Positions 1 through 9,418 of a DNA stretch of 29,097 bases are shown here, piece after piece. The position numbers were made by a program, and so were the translations under genes. The stretch comes from Byssochlamys sp. IMV 00236 (lineage: Eukaryota; Ascomycota; Eurotiomycetes; Eurotiales; Thermoascaceae): contig MSJH02000627.1 in assembly GCA_001931875.2 (NCBI GenBank), positions 1 through 29,097 on the forward strand, given 5' to 3'. How positions within the stretch are numbered: the first letter of the stretch is position 1; each line of letters begins with the position of its first letter. The notes under the pieces were generated by a model. The model had not been told where the DNA came from. It saw only the letters and a program-made list of their open reading frames with translations, and made no database searches.

Positions 1-30
1 TTTTTTTTTTTTTTTTTTTTTTGTTATTAC
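1..30 (-). other. Partial last intron of HIS4 with a 22-nt homopolymer
   Basis: On the minus strand the sequence reads as a 5' splice donor (GTAATAAC) followed by 22 A bases up to the window edge. It interrupts the histidinol dehydrogenase reading frame within the conserved GPYSPES segment. The homopolymer reaches the very end, so its full length is unknown. Confidence 0.7.
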
Positions 31-2379
31 CTTTCAGGAGAGTAAGGTCCAACAAATACACTACCAGCATTATCTACCATGGGCAATACATCAGGAGCAT
101 TATCCACATGCAAGATAAGATGTTCTGGTGCATAGTCATTAGAGAACTTCATGGCTTCATCCAATGTCTTTACATTCAAGATGAATGATTGAGGAATACT
201 CTTGCGAATGATATCACATCGAGGTAAAGCAATTGCTTGATTGTGAACCTCATCTTCAATCTTCTTCAAATGCTCTTCTGATAAGTCAATAGCCACCAAC
301 ACAACCTGTGAGTCAGGACCGTGTTCAGCTTGAGAAAGAAGATCAGCAGCCACATAGACTGGATTGCTGGTCTTGTCGGCAATGACGAGCACTTCAGAAG
401 GACCAGCAGGCATATCGATAGCGACCAGACTGCTTGTATCATTCTGTGCGACCATCTTGGCAGCTGTTACGTATTGATTACCAGGTCCAAAGATCTTGTC
501 GACCTTGGGAACGGTTTCTGTACCATAGGCCATGGCAGCCACGGCTTGAGCACCACCTGCTTTCACGACATGAGAAGCACCCACCTTATGGGCAACATAG
601 AGCACTTCAGGTACGACGGAGCCGTCAGGTCTTGGAGGTGTTGCAATCACAATTTCTTTACATCCGGCTACCTTGGCAGGAATACCCAACATGAGTGTTG
701 TTGAGGGCAAGACAGCACTGCCACCAGGAACATAGAGACCTACTCGTTCAATAGGACGGCTAAATCGTGAGCAGACAACGCCTGGCATTGTTTCGACCAC
801 CAGTTGTTGTTTGTCTAATTGAGCATCGTGGAACTTGTAGATGTTGTCATAGGCTTGGTCGATAGCAGCCTTGGTGACAGGATCGAGTTGCATCATGTCG
901 GGGTTGAAAGGAGCTTTGATGGTTGGGCAGTCCAGACTGACACGATCGAATTGACGGGTAAAGTCCAAAAGGGCGGCATCGCCACGCTGTCTGACTTGTT
1001 GCATGATTGGTGTGACACGTTGAATGATTTCACTAGAGTCGATGATAGGTCGGAGCAAAAGATTGGTACGTTGTTTGTTATCAATTTCGTCCAGAATAAA
1101 CTTTTGCATTTCAATTCGGCCATCGTTCTGTACCTGGGGCTGTTGAGTTGGTTGAGGAGCAGAGCTGCTGATGTGTTCTACCCATTTCGATTTGGCGTTG
1201 CCTGGGCGACGGGTGACCTTTCTAGCCTTCTTGTCCAAATTCTTTTCGATATCGGCCAAGGAGACACCGGCTGTGACACATTTGGTGAGCAAAAAGTAAA
1301 TCAAGTCAGCAGCCTCCCAAGCGACTTCGTCCTTATCAGTTGCTTGACAAAGTTCTTCAGCTTCTTCCATAATCTTGGCACGTAACAGCTTGGAGTCACC
1401 AAAGAGTCTTGCCGTATAGGATCCTACGGGTGCATTCAGTTGTCTGTCTTTCAAAGTCTTTTCCAAAGCAGAGATGCCAGTATCGTGACCAAAACAGTTG
1501 CGCGTGTTTAAGTGACAGAAACCTAAGATTGGATTAATAATGCAACTTGAGGTGATACAAGATGAGATTACCTGCTCCATGTTGTTCAACGACAAAACGC
1601 AATGCATCGCCATCACAGTCAAAATCGATACGCTTTAAAGTCTGAGTAGCACCTGAGGTAAGGCCCTTGTGCCATAATCCTCTTTGACGGCTCTGATACA
1701 CGCCTTGACCGAGACGAATGGATTCGGCAACACTTTCTTTGCTAGAATAAACCAAACCAAGAGCCTTGTTAGATTCATCCACCACCATGGTTGTATACAG
1801 GCCATCTGTACGATCGGTTCTGAGAGCAGCCAAGAAGGCATCAGCAATCTTGATTTTGGATTCGTCTTCTGGATTGGCTGTAAGAAGGGATGCAGAAACG
1901 ATAACGTCCACATGTTGAGCGTGTAAATCGGCAATTGTCTGAACAGTGACGTTTTCCAATTCGACAACAGTAGTGCGCTTACCACCATTGCTAAGCAGAC
2001 TTGTCTTGCTTTGAGCGAACTCGACGGCAGCTTCGATAGAAGTGAATATGAAACTAGATACAGGAAGACTGTTGAGCTCAGGAGTCACACGAGAGCATCG
2101 GACAGCAATACGATCGTCAGAGATACCGTTGAACTCGGTTTGAAATTTGAGGAATGTGTCCAAGTCAATGATGACCTTGAAGATACCAATATCCCATAGT
2201 TGAACAGCTTCGTCGACGGTGTTGGCATAGGTCCAGTAGAGAGTGGAACCGGTTTGGCTGATAAGAGACCTTACTTGGTCTATGTTGCCATTCTTCAAAA
2301 TAGCTGCATTGAAATATGAAAGTGAAGAATAAAGGGAAGTCAAGGAGGGATCTCCAAGGTCGATAGAAGGTACAAACAT
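31..2379 (-). CDS. HIS4: Trifunctional histidine biosynthesis protein (PRA-CH / PRA-PH / histidinol dehydrogenase), 3' end cut by window edge
   Basis: This enzyme carries out histidine steps 2, 3 and 9-10: phosphoribosyl-ATP pyrophosphohydrolase, phosphoribosyl-AMP cyclohydrolase and histidinol dehydrogenase. Exons are 2379-1572 and 1522-31, joined by a 49-nt intron, giving 766 complete codons so far. Visible in order: a cyclohydrolase block with GLWHKGLTSGATQ and DCDGDAL, then VEQHGAGFCH formed across the splice; a pyrophosphatase block with EEAEELCQA and EVAWEAADL; and a dehydrogenase block with VGLYVPGGSA, GPGNQYVTAAK and the metal-site region AEHGPDSQ. The last exon ends inside GPYSPES with a donor (GTAATAAC), so the final coding part lies left of the window. 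I chose the start at 2379 (MFVPSIDL). An in-frame ATG at 2472 would add an unlikely low-complexity leader. Confidence 0.95.
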
Positions 2380-2511
2380 GTTGTGTAAAAGAGGAAAAAA
2401 CTTTTTTTTTTTTGAACAAGGACTAGAAATGTGGAAGCTGACAGTTTGTGTAGCAGTCACAAGGTGAATCATAGTGCGTTAGAATCTGTGTAACAGAGTT
2501 ATATATTTTAT

Positions 2512-3976
2512 TTATAGCTCATCTCTGACCATCTTGGGCTTAATAGAGACAAGATGGGAAGGCCTAATGTACTGATATTCGCCATTCCATTTGGCATAGT
2601 TAGATTCCATCATTCGACTTTCTAGTTCTTTATAGTAAGGCAAGTGCTTTTGGTATTGATCTACTGACAATACGGAAATGAACGTGTTCAAGGGTGAATC
2701 ATTCAGATTACATCCTGATTTATGAAAGAGAAGCTCTTCAATTTGCTCTGGCGTGTATGTTTCTCTAAAGTAAACGGTAGATAAGATGTCTTATAGGAAG
2801 AGTCTATTGTTATGTGCTTACGCTGAACAAGTAGCTTCGGAGTAAACATCTATTTTAATGCCTCCCGCAGGAATTCGGCATTCTTTCTTTAGGTTATCCT
2901 TTAGTTTGCTTATATCATCTGCTTTTAATGTTCTCCAAAATGTCTATGATACACATCAGTATAAGCACTCGGTTTACTATTAGACCTACCGATGTAAAAT
3001 AGGGTGATATGTATTCAGGGGCATGGAGAACATTGTCTGAATGAGTAAATATAATTCTGCTTCGAACACCTACAAGTTCACCATCACCCTCCCATTGAGC
3101 CATATCAGGATTATAATTAACAAGTTCACCCATGGTAGCCCAAGGTCCCGTCTCATGCTTGTAAATGAATGGGCACTTTTGGATAAAGAAAGTAAGATAC
3201 TCTGTAGATAATACCATCTAGTATAAATGTACCTCAAATGCAACATATTCATCCGTTCCATCTGTTAACTCTGTATGTACTTTACAGGTCTCATCCAATA
3301 ATTTGTCTACATCCTTAACATCCAAAGGCTGATGAACGCCTCGAGACTGAAGGTGAACAATGAATATCTGTTCAACATTATCTCGAGCAAATTGAAAGAT
3401 ATCGTCTAATACATTACGAAATGATGTATTAGAGATAGCAGAGTCATGGTCGGAACAAATCATCATCCGCTTCTCATCACTATGAATATGCATAAATAAC
3501 TGCTTTTTTTTTTCCTTTTTCTTTTCTTTCTTACTTTAAGCACAAATTGATATCTAAAAATCGAGCACCTATAGCAGATGTAAGAACATCAAAAAGAAGT
3601 ATGAAGCGAGTGAGAGGCTGTTGTTACCGTCTTTCAGTATCTGAGGAATGTCATTCTGTTGCTTCACTTGACAATCATTACTAAACACATGTGAGCCAGC
3701 ATTATTTGCTCCTAAATAAAACGCTTGGTTGACAGGTAGTTTTCGATATTCAGGGTATCCATTGCATGGTAATGGACCATCAATGACAGGCTTGACATTT
3801 ATTATTTCTGGACTGCTACTAAATGATGTTATTTACTGTTCTTGAATTTTCTCTTAAATGACTCACTCATTGTCGTCTTCAACAATGTCTATAATGAAGT
3901 TGTCATCTTCATATACTTGTGCTGATGTTACGCTTAGAAGTAGTAAAGTAGCTATTAAAGGAGACCAGATCTTCAT
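2512..3976 (-). CDS. Secreted PI-PLC X-domain-like protein (phosphodiesterase fold), first catalytic His apparently replaced
   Basis: Seven exons: 3976-3867, 3818-3628, 3568-3535, 3479-3233, 3175-2990, 2943-2822 and 2764-2512. They sum to 1143 nt, or 380 aa. The N-terminus is a clear signal peptide (MKIWSPLIATLLLLSVTSAQ), so the product is secreted or enters the ER. The middle matches the TIM-barrel PI-PLC-X family: GANNAGSH at the usual GxHNSxS position, then GARFLDINLCL, an IFIVHLQSRG strand and GPWATMGELV. At the first site the family's catalytic His reads Asn (GANNAG). A conserved region follows (MAQWEGDGELVGVRSRI), then a C-terminal domain with several Cys. Family and fold are recognised by motif. 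Catalytic activity is doubtful, and substrate and role are unknown. It lies 132 bp upstream of the HIS4 start on the same strand. Confidence 0.8.
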
Positions 3977-4220
3977 GGAAATACTAAAAAGAAAAACACC
4001 AGCACACTTGGTGCAACTTTAATCCCTTTTTAAAGTCACATTAACAACATTTTGCGCGACTTGGGAAGATATGAAAAAGAAGTTATTTTAAATGTATAAA
4101 GTGTAGCTCAGAGAGAATGTAGTGCATTGGTGGCTGAAATGGAGCCAATTACTATTGTTTTAGTTGTGGCATACTTGTGCTTGTATGTTTTTATTTTTTT
4201 TATAAAAGGAATAGCTTATT

Positions 4221-4777
4221 CTAATACCGCCAGAGGGTACATATATGTGTATGCTCGAGATCAAGCAGAGCTCGGATGTTATGGTACACAGAGGGAAGGA
4301 TGCAATCATTACCCATTCTGTATATTGATGATGCAACAAGATACATTTTGTAGGTTGAGCAGTTCTTTCCTAATAGAACAAAACACAAAGAAGATGCGTT
4401 ATGTATCTATAATTATTTGATTTTTAATATAATTGCTTACCCTCTACCAAAATTCCGCAAACGACAGGAGCGGAAACATGGTTATTCGCTAAATTGTTCA
4501 CCATGACCTTCATCTGCTGGCCCAATTTGACGAGGTCAAAGGGAGGCTTATTGGACCGGTTGCAATATCGTACCGCGTACTTCAGATATTGATGTACGCG
4601 GCATAATCAGGCTTGACCTTGCCGAAGTTTTCTTCATTCTGTTGGCTGAGCCTTCCATTTTCCCTACATGAAAAGGTTAATTTGCTTAATGATTCATATG
4701 AGTAGTTTTTATAAGTTTGGCTTTTACCATTGACATTGTAAAATTCCCTCAGCGCCGAAGACTGATTTTATTACATA
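4221..4777 (-). pseudogene. Decayed three-exon gene of unknown family (possibly a multicopy Mucorales family)
   Basis: On the minus strand three protein-like blocks follow each other with plausible introns. Block one contains SVFGAEGILQCQW. A donor at about 4731 and an acceptor at about 4664 lead to block two, which contains ENFGKVKPDYAAYIN. A one-base frame slip near 4595 leads into LKYAVRYCNRSNKPPFDLVK and VCGILVEG. A second intron (GTAAGC ... CTATTAG) leads to NCSTYKMYLV and a TAG at 4221-4223. The frame slip and missing ends mark it as a pseudogene. I have an impression of multicopy hypothetical proteins in Mucorales with a VCGLLVEG-like block, but could not check it. The plus-strand ORF at 4127-4420 is its antisense shadow. 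Confidence 0.55.
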
Positions 4778-4969
4778 CGAAAAAACTGTATGCACAAAAG
4801 TGTATTCGACGCTTAGCTCGTTTTTAGCCAACAACAGAAGAGGCACACTATAAGACAAAAGATATCAATATACGCGGCGCTATATGACAAGAAAGTACGA
4901 AAGCTTACACTGTATGCAACATATTTGCTATTTGGATGTTGCGTCTATTTTTTGATGCTGCTACCTCGG

Positions 4970-5096
4970 TCACTATAGGAAACTTTTGGCTGTGAAATTT
5001 TAGTTATTTTTTTTTTTTTTTTTTTTTTTTTTTACTGGACTATCACTGCGCATTTACTGGACATTGAATATTTCAGGGGAAATTTTCCTATAGTGA
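4970..5096. mobile_element. Short MITE-like element with 13-bp terminal inverted repeats
   Basis: The left end TCACTATAGGAAA (4970-4982) is the exact reverse complement of the right end TTTCCTATAGTGA (5084-5096). Weaker inverted similarity extends about 15 bp further inward. The 127-bp body has no coding capacity. It carries a 27-nt T run (5007-5033) and two copies of TTACTGGAC. TA dinucleotides lie a few bases outside each end, and CACTATAGG-type ends recall Tc1/mariner derivatives, but no clean target-site duplication is evident. Confidence 0.5.
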
Positions 5097-5359
5097 ACGA
5101 TATTAGAATGCATATAAAGCGTGATTAAAATCAGAGATTAATTTATACATTAGCTCGAGCCTACTTTCAAAATAAGTAAATAAGTCGAATTGATTATACT
5201 TTGCAATAATGAAGACAGAAGAAGTGCTATGGTGATTCATAACTTTGAATAGTGATATGGTATTGCTTCTTAGGTTTATTGAGCATTTTTTGTTTCATTA
5301 CTCTTCTGCTTTTAAAATTTTAGTATTTCTATATTCACATTAAAAACCTCTTTCTCATT

Positions 5360-5774
5360 TTTGATAATACTCTTCATTCATGATACACGGGTATCCATGA
5401 TAATAAGGAACTCTGTAAAGTATGTTGCGTACCTTAGCAACTCATCCTGTTTTGAGCGCCATTTGAAATGGTTTATGCAGACTTTATTTTCTCTTTTTTA
5501 AAAGTGCCATTGCTTTACTATAAAATGAGCATTTGATCACTAAATCTATTGAAATCACAATAGTTGGTAATGTTGGCTTATGTTTCAGAAGCAGAACGGG
5601 AAATGACAAGGATATAGCAACAAGAGATAGAGGATAAAAAAGTTACCTTTTTCATGTGCAAGCCAGCAATTCAGCTACCTACGTTTCATGCTCGACAAAA
5701 GGCTTTTGATACATGAGGGTTAAGCTGTTTTGATTTTGACTCTTCTTTGACATGCATCTATGCTGGATCACCCC
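5360..5774. repeat. Dispersed repeat, copy 1
   Basis: By eye this 415-bp segment aligns without gaps to 28683-29097 (constant offset 23323). I count 7 mismatches, all in the first 67 bp. From 5427 to 5774 the copies look identical. The repeat lies in direct orientation. Its right border is unknown, because copy 2 stops at the window end exactly where the match is still perfect. It has no convincing ORF on either strand. Confidence 0.9.
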
Positions 5775-5823
5775 GAGATGCTCCTATTATTATGGCTCTG
5801 CCTCTACAGCTGATAAATGGCCC

Positions 5824-6071
5824 GTAAACCCTCCCTGCTACTGAGTTCGATGCTTTCAATGTTCCAATGTTCCGATGTTCTCAATGACCCAATGTCCCTA
5901 CTGCGCGCACTACCCGTAGTGTTTTCAAAAAGCTTTGTCCTAGGTACTTAGATGCACTCTCCGTACGTCGAAGTTCCCCTTTCCTGAGTTTTCTCGTGGT
6001 TGTTTTTTGAGTCTTGTGTCTTGAGATTTGAGGCTTGAGTACTTTTTTTTTTTTTTTCATGGAGGGTTTAC
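5824..6071. mobile_element. Candidate 248-bp non-autonomous element with 11-bp inverted ends
   Basis: GTAAACCCTCC at 5824-5834 is the exact reverse complement of GGAGGGTTTAC at 6061-6071, and the next bases (xTG / CAx) also agree. The interior is non-coding, with short degenerate CAATGTTCC-like repeats near 5858-5900 and a T16 run near 6042. I see no target-site duplication. A chance 11-bp inverted repeat at this spacing is unlikely but not excluded. Confidence 0.35.
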
Positions 6072-6552
6072 ACCGTGTAATCTTCTGGCATGCAGTCTAT
6101 GGTTCTAGTCATGTTGGGTTTGAAAGCTAGCGATAATGTGGCCTTGTGGACTTGTGGGAAGAAAAAAGAAGAAGAAATCTCTCTGCTTGGCTATCAAAAG
6201 CAAAAGTCTCTACTTGCTCTCTAAACATGATAAGCAAAAGAAAAATCTCTGCTTATTCAAAACTCTCTCTTTGGAAATCAAACTATTGTTTACTTAAATA
6301 AAAACTTCATTTTGTTACTTCCACGCTTAGTTTTTTGTTCATCTTTTTGGTATCTTTGATTTTAATAAAATGACTATTTTTCATATCATATGTTGTTCTT
6401 TCAAGTGTATAACATTTACCCAAGAAAAAAAGTAAGGTCATTTTCTAATACATTTCTTAGGCATTCTTCTTTGAGTTCTGCTATGCGCGTCCTTATCAAT
6501 TTGACTTTTGTTTTAGATCAGCATTTCTTTAGTTTTGTATGCTCTAACTGTT

Positions 6553-7055
6553 GATAAGCTGATAGTGCACCCAAAGAGGGTAGTCATGAAATTGATGAAG
6601 CAACTGACTGCATACGGAGGGCCTTGCCTCAAAATATTCAAAAAAGTTGACAAAAGAGGAATTATCCCAGCAAGGTTTGAGATCGATGGAGATGTTTAAC
6701 ACGAAGAATGTCTATCCCTTTCTCTTATGAAAGAGGCTCTGGTTAGCTGACACATAATCATAATGGGCGCTTTACCAGCATACTATCGAAAATACGGTGT
6801 AGACAGACAATCTGCATTTACTGGAGTGCTTTGATTCCAGAGTTTGTGGACGAAGTAGTAGCTAAACCATATTCTATTCTTGATCGAGATGAATGGTTGA
6901 TAAATTAGTCGTGAAAAATAAGAAGTATTAACTCTAGAAGCTGAATGCGCCTCCGTATTGAGTTTATCCATCCCAATGCCATGCTTAATACCAATAGAAC
7001 TGCCTGTTTGGAGAGGGATGCCTAGGTATAAGAACTAAAAAAAAAAAAAAAAAAA
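6553..7055 (+). pseudogene. Decayed coding remnant of unknown origin with 3' A19 tract
   Basis: The plus strand from 6553 reads as protein-like sequence for 48 codons (LIVHPKRVVMKLMKQL, then IIPARFEIDGDV) to a TAA at 6697-6699. It goes on in the same frame after that stop (HEECLSLSLMKEAL) and after a TGA at 6748-6750 (GALPAYYRKYGVDRQSAFTG). It then shifts frame to IPEFVDEVVAKPYSILDRDE. No introns are apparent, and a run of 19 A follows at 7037-7055. I do not recognise the family. The lack of introns and the A tract would fit a retrocopy, but no flanking duplication was found. Confidence 0.4.
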
Positions 7056-7153
7056 TCAAAGTCTATTGGGTCGGACCTTCTGTTAGTGCGCCATTTTAAA
7101 GGGTGTCATTTACAACAAGAGTAACCCTTTTTGTTGTTGTAATCATTATAAAC

Positions 7154-7790
7154 ATGTCTTGGCGTAAAATTGATATCGATCAATATGATGAAGATGCTTA
7201 TACTCAAGATGAGATTCTTGCGGAGTTCGAGACAGGATTGAATCCTGAAGAAGTGAATAATGCCACTCAAACACGAAACACTGATGTACGCAATTTTATT
7301 TCACGGTAATGTTTCCCTTTCCTTTTTTTTAAATTCAAATAGACTGATTACATTTCATAGAGGTGACTTGAATAATGCATTAACTCGCGCATTAGAAGAC
7401 CCACCTTATGGACGTCATCTTGAAGCAGCAAAGGTAATAGCAATGACATATTCTTTTTATTCTAAAAACTCAACTATTCTTGCGTGTTTTTAAATAGACT
7501 GAAAGCACAAAGATGATTGCAGAAGTATTAAACATGTTTAGGGCAGGAGATATCTCAGATATCGTAAAGTCACTCAACCATGAACAACAAGATGTCTTGA
7601 TGAAGTATATTTACGCGGGTTTAAGCAAGCCAGAGTTGTATAACTCGAGCGTTTTACTGACATGGCATGAAAAGGTAATATTCATGATCATGGAGACTCT
7701 TGTTATTAAATCTTTTTATAATAGTTGACAGAGATTGCTGGAAATGGCTGTATTGTTCGTGTTATGACTGATAAGCGTACTGTTTTCTAA
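7154..7790 (+). CDS. ARPC5: Arp2/3 complex subunit 5 (p16-Arc)
   Basis: This is the smallest Arp2/3 subunit; the complex nucleates branched actin filaments at the cell cortex and endocytic patches. Exons are 7154-7305, 7361-7433, 7498-7674 and 7725-7790, giving 155 aa, close to the family's usual ~150. Family signatures are visible: an acidic N-terminus (IDIDQYDEDAY), ALEDPPYGRHLEAAK across exons 1-2, VLMKYIYAGL, LLTWHEKLTEIAG spliced across exons 3-4, and the diagnostic C-terminus GCIVRVMTDKRTVF. All phases match. The gene converges on CDK11 with only 88 bp between stop codons. Confidence 0.96.
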
Positions 7791-7878
7791 AATAGCACTT
7801 CTTTATTCGTATATCCCCCCTTCCTTCTTTCTCTTTTTATACACACACTTATAAAAAGAAAAAACTCTATTCTCTTTA

Positions 7879-9282
7879 TTATCCTAGTTTTAATCGGAAA
7901 CCAGCAGTATCTGCTTGCCCACCGAATATGGTGCCTTCTAATCCTGCATCTTCTATCTGTTCTCCATGAATTGCCGTTGGTGCTGAAGGACTATACGTAT
8001 GTTTTCTACACAGAGGGGAACAATAGTTACTATCAGCTATAATGTGTAAATATCTCTCTAGATTACCTATGCCCTGATCCTTTCGATGGCCAAGTAGGGA
8101 ATAAGGCAGGATCTTTGGGTGCTGGGCTTTCGCTAAAGTAATGATGCTTTAGTGCTTGCTCTGCTGTAATACGTTTTGCTGGATCATATGTTAAAAGCTT
8201 GGACAATAGATCTAAGCCTGCTTGAGTAAGATTTGTAAATTTACTTCGAAGAGTGCTATAACTAAAATGAACGCAAGCGTAAATCTTCTTTTTTTCTATT
8301 TCAAACGTTTTCATCTTACGGTTGATAAGCCGGTGATATGTTCTTGGCATGTGGTAAGTCTGAGTATCCTGGCCATATTTCCTCACTTGGTCTTCCTAAC
8401 AATTTGAATATCTTATCTAATTGATCAAGCTCACTTCTTCCAGGCAAAAGTGGTTCATTATTCAATAACTCTGCAAAAATACATCCTACGGACCACATAT
8501 CAATGGCTGTTGTGTATTCTTTTGCTCCAAGTAGTAGCTCAGGTGCTCGATACCACAATGTGACAACAAGCTGAGTCATATGTCCCATAGGACTACCATA
8601 TTTCCTTGCAAGTCCAAAATCAGCAACTTTGATCTCACCACGGTTATTCAATAATAAATTACTCGTCTTTAAATCACGATGAATAATCCAATTATCATGC
8701 ATAAGTGCCACAGCAGACAGTAGCTGTATCATCAATGTCTTGATCTCAGACTGTAAAAAGGGAGCTCGCATGTCTTGCATAAGTCCTTTTAAGTCGTGTT
8801 CAATAAAATCCATGACAATAAACACTCTGCGTGAGTTAGTATGGTGATATCATAAGCTTGTTGGTAACTTACTGATCCATATGATTTCCTACTACTATTT
8901 CACGCACATTGACAATATTGGGATGTTTAATGTTCATCAAGGCGTGGATCTCTCTTAAACTGGTCACTGGAAACCCACCGTTTGCTAGTTCTAGTTTCAG
9001 TTTCTTCAATGCCACAATGTCACCTGTTTCTTTATCCTTGGCTCGAAAAACGATACCGTAAGAACCTTCTTCAATATGATTCAATCGCTCATAACTATCC
9101 ACATGTCGACATTCTCTCAAATATGGATAAACAACCTCTGAACGAACCGATCGAACTACATTCTGTCGTTCTGGTGGCTTTTCTGATTTCGCTTTGTCTT
9201 GTTTCCTCTTTTTAGGTTCCTTTTTCACTTCTTGTTCATCTTCGTCAGACATCCATCGCGATTTTTTAATTAGTTCTGACAT
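7879..9282 (-). CDS. CDK11: CDK11 / PITSLRE-type cyclin-dependent kinase
   Basis: Serine/threonine kinase of the CDK11 family, linked to transcription and pre-mRNA processing in the nucleus. Exons are 9282-8873, 8826-8320, 8261-8067 and 8005-7879, giving 412 aa. A short Lys/Glu-rich N-terminus is followed by the family's YPYLRECR block (~52-59) and the kinase domain: Gly loop EEGSYGIVF (~71-79), catalytic Lys ~93, PVTSLRE (~105-111; the family name motif is PITSLRE), HRDLKTSN (~186-193), DFG (~206-208) and TLWYRAPE (~226-233). The C-terminus ends AGFRLKLG, like the family's GFxLKF tail. The T-loop reads MTQLVV where relatives usually have TPVVV. The N-terminal region is far shorter than in animals. 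It is head-to-tail with CND1, whose stop is 137 bp upstream. Confidence 0.95.
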
Positions 9283-9418
9283 TTTCTTTTAAAAAAAGGG
9301 AATGTATATATTTTTTGTCTCAGATAGCAACGTGTAATTTATGTCAGTAAAGCAGAAAATATGCCTTTTCTTTATTTACAAATGAATGGGGGGTATGCAT
9401 AAAAATAAACTCCTTTGA

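Larger units (their letters stand above)
3977..7153. other. 3.2-kb region without an intact gene; mobile-element and pseudogene debris
   Basis: This gap lies between the divergent PI-PLC-like (-) and ARPC5 (+) genes. It contains a decayed minus-strand gene (4221-4777), a 127-bp element with inverted ends and an internal T27 run (4970-5096), one copy of a dispersed repeat (5360-5774), a 248-bp segment with 11-bp inverted ends (5824-6071), and a decayed plus-strand coding remnant followed by an A19 tract (6553-7055). I see nothing supportable in 5100-5359 or 6075-6550 beyond AT-rich sequence and T tracts. Confidence 0.7.

Noticed and set aside
1..22. Poly-T run as an mRNA tail or transposon end
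   Set aside because: It lies inside an intron of HIS4 directly after a splice donor, so no separate feature is needed.
2440..2470. Gcn4/CpcA-type site (TGACTC) upstream of HIS4
   Set aside because: Only a TGACTG near-match is present on the minus strand, not the consensus, so it is not called.
3218..3232. 15-nt in-frame GT-AG micro-intron in the PI-PLC-like gene
   Set aside because: A 57-nt intron with the same donor fits the intron sizes of this genome and the expected protein. Kept only as an alternative.
4127..4420. 97-aa plus-strand ORF with hydrophobic start
   Set aside because: It is antisense to the third exon and second intron of the minus-strand pseudogene at 4221-4777, whose blocks are more protein-like.
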